Origin: Staphylococcus sp. Marseille-Q5304
Lineage (GTDB): Bacteria > Bacillota > Bacilli > Staphylococcales > Staphylococcaceae
Reading direction: 5' to 3'
NCBI RefSeq assembly: GCF_943737015.1
Contig: NZ_CALSFP010000001.1
Coordinates: 744,001-808,000 of the forward strand
DNA length: 64,000 bases
Positions 62,886-64,000 of this stretch are shown piece after piece. Under the pieces are notes generated by a model, which did no database searches, had not been told where the DNA came from, and saw nothing but the letters and a program-made list of their open reading frames with translations. The stretch's first letter is position 1. Each line of letters starts with the position of its first letter. The position numbers and the translations under genes were made by a program.

Positions 62886-64000
62886 TTATTTAGATTCTGG
62901 TTGTACCTCATATGCTAAGAATTGTGTTTGTTGTTCTTTATTGAAATTATCATCAGCTACTAGAACGATACTGTCATGTCCGTTTGGTAATTTTTTACCG
63001 AAAGTAATTCCTTCAACGTTATCGATTTTTTTGAAGTTATCATCGTTTAAGTTAAGTAGGCATTCTTTCTTAACTGGTTGAACATTTTGTCCTTTAAGTG
63101 ATGCCTTATTTTTCACGTCAGTCCCTTGGTTTACATCTATTTTGTAAACGCGAATATAATTGTGGAACACGCCATCAGCTGATTGAACTGAAGCACGTTC
63201 TAATGTTAAGAATTGATGATCGTTAATCGCTAGCATTTCTGTAACACCATTAAGTGCGAATTTACCTTTACCAGGTGTTGCAGGAATTGGATCAAGTGGG
63301 TAAGCAACTTCTGATAATACGTTACCTTGACGATCGTATTGAGTAATACGTGATAATGCTCCTTTTTCTGGTGTAGGTTCTTCATCATCTTGTTTTAATG
63401 GTCCTTCTAACGCTGTCCAAATCGTTTTACCATCAGCTGAGAATGTACTACCTTCAATAGCTTGGTTATTTCTAAATCCTTTTTGTTCTTTATCATCCAT
63501 TTTTACAGTATCTTTTACTGGGATATCTGATTTATATTGACCGTTTAATGAAGCCTTTCTTATGAAAGGATTAATACCTAATGTACGGTCGCCTTCACTT
63601 GTATATAAAATTTCGTTATTGTTTAAAGGATCGAAACGGATAGATTCTGGATCCACGACTGTATCATCTGATTTGCTGTCATATTTATCTTTACTTACGT
63701 AATTTTTACCATTTGGTTGTTTTAAAGTTTCAACATCTTTGAAGTTAACTTTTTTAAAGCCATTTTGATTGTAGTTTAGTTTAAGTCCATAAAATCTTGC
63801 TGGATTATATTCTGAACGGTCGTCACTAATAGCTAACCATTTGTTATTTTTAGGGTTGTATGTAATACCTGATAATCCACCAACTTTTGTACCTTTATAA
63901 GTTGTGTTTTGAGGTAATGATTGTGAACCTAAAAATTTTAATGAACCAACTGTTCTTGTATCTTGAGATTGTTGGTGTTGAGAACCGTTAGATTGTGCCG
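62886..64000 (-). CDS. Esterase-like phytase-family exported protein (N-terminus beyond window)
   Basis: The frame stays open from the stop at 62886 to the window end, at least 371 residues. VGGLSGITYNPKNNKWLAIS, DPESIRFDP and NVEGITF are the beta-propeller signatures of the esterase-like activity of phytase family (PF13449). The Gln/Ser-rich stretch at the upstream end (GSQHQQSQD) looks like a linker after a signal peptide that lies outside. The in-frame GTG near 63656 is not the start. Substrate unknown. Confidence 0.82.
   Translation of the reverse strand, partial: AQSNGSQHQQSQDTRTVGSLKFLGSQSLPQNTTYKGTKVGGLSGITYNPKNNKWLAISDDRSEYNPARFYGLKLNYNQNGFKKVNFKDVETLKQPNGKNYVSKDKYDSKSDDTVVDPESIRFDPLNNNEILYTSEGDRTLGINPFIRKASLNGQYKSDIPVKDTVKMDDKEQKGFRNNQAIEGSTFSADGKTIWTALEGPLKQDDEEPTPEKGALSRITQYDRQGNVLSEVAYPLDPIPATPGKGKFALNGVTEMLAINDHQFLTLERASVQSADGVFHNYIRVYKIDVNQGTDVKNKASLKGQNVQPVKKECLLNLNDDNFKKIDNVEGITFGKKLPNGHDSIVLVADDNFNKEQQTQFLAYEVQPESK

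Noticed and set aside
63654..63656. GTG as start of the phytase-like gene
   Set aside because: The frame continues upstream to the window edge with clear family motifs, so this is an internal valine codon.

Overview
The window is a contiguous piece of a Staphylococcus chromosome, probably from a coagulase-negative species. The evidence is low GC, strong AGGAGG-type ribosome binding sites, a Rot/SarA-family regulator (a staphylococcal family), EzrA, an AcuA/AcuC/AcsA cluster, and a gene order that, as I recall it, follows the S. aureus putA-rot-leuS-murJ-pepV-dat-trmB-ftsK-murC-ccpA-acsA-fhs-tyrS-htrA-serA-rpsD-ezrA-thiI-sppA-tpx-ackA segment. I cannot name the species. I see no tRNA, rRNA, CRISPR array, prophage, insertion sequence or restriction/defence gene. 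The window is almost wholly core genome, and I do not see an undescribed multi-gene system in it.

Layout. 1-3.8 kb: proline dehydrogenase (cut by the window edge) with a perfect cre site, an alpha/beta-hydrolase whose nucleophile position is Gly, an L-lactate dehydrogenase behind a Rex-like operator, and rot. 3.8-6.6 kb: the tRNA wobble-uridine pair mnmM/mnmL and an MFS transporter. 6.7-14 kb: T-box-controlled leuS, a rhodanese, a flavoprotein, the lipid II flippase murJ, a pseudouridine synthase and a YtxH-like protein. 14-21.6 kb: pepV-dat, ytmP-trmB, a broken ytnP lactonase, a small membrane protein, an M42 peptidase and a thioredoxin. 21.7-30.3 kb: ytpQ-ytpR-ftsK-murC-ytxG-ytxH (segregation and wall precursor synthesis). 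30.5-38.7 kb: aroA, ccpA, divergent acuAC/acsA, and fhs. 38.8-45.1 kb: a glycosyltransferase, T-box-controlled tyrS, htrA, plsC and a PTS permease. 45.4-52.3 kb: a HAD hydrolase, serA with an aminotransferase, OsmC, GDPD, rpsD with a long leader, and free-methionine-sulfoxide reductase. 52.5-64 kb: ezrA, nifZ-thiI, a TSUP permease, sppA-RDD, tpx, ytxK, ackA, and a partial phytase-like esterase.

How it fits together. One theme is carbon overflow: CcpA itself, a cre at putA, cre-like sites at acsA and ccpA, acetate production (AckA), acetate reuse (AcsA) with its acetylation switch (AcuA/AcuC), and NADH-sensing control of lactate formation (Rex box). A second is tRNA charging and modification (LeuS, TyrS, MnmL/MnmM, TrmB, NifZ-ThiI, YtpR). 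A third is wall growth and division (MurJ, MurC, SgtA, PepV/Dat, FtsK, EzrA).

The most useful leads are regulatory or degenerative rather than new machinery: a dispersed ~165-bp terminator-linked repeat family, a ytnP pseudogene with two lesions, a lysophospholipase-like protein without its serine, an odd terminator topology in the leuS T-box, and leader or palindrome structures before aroA, the PTS gene, ytpQ and ytxK.
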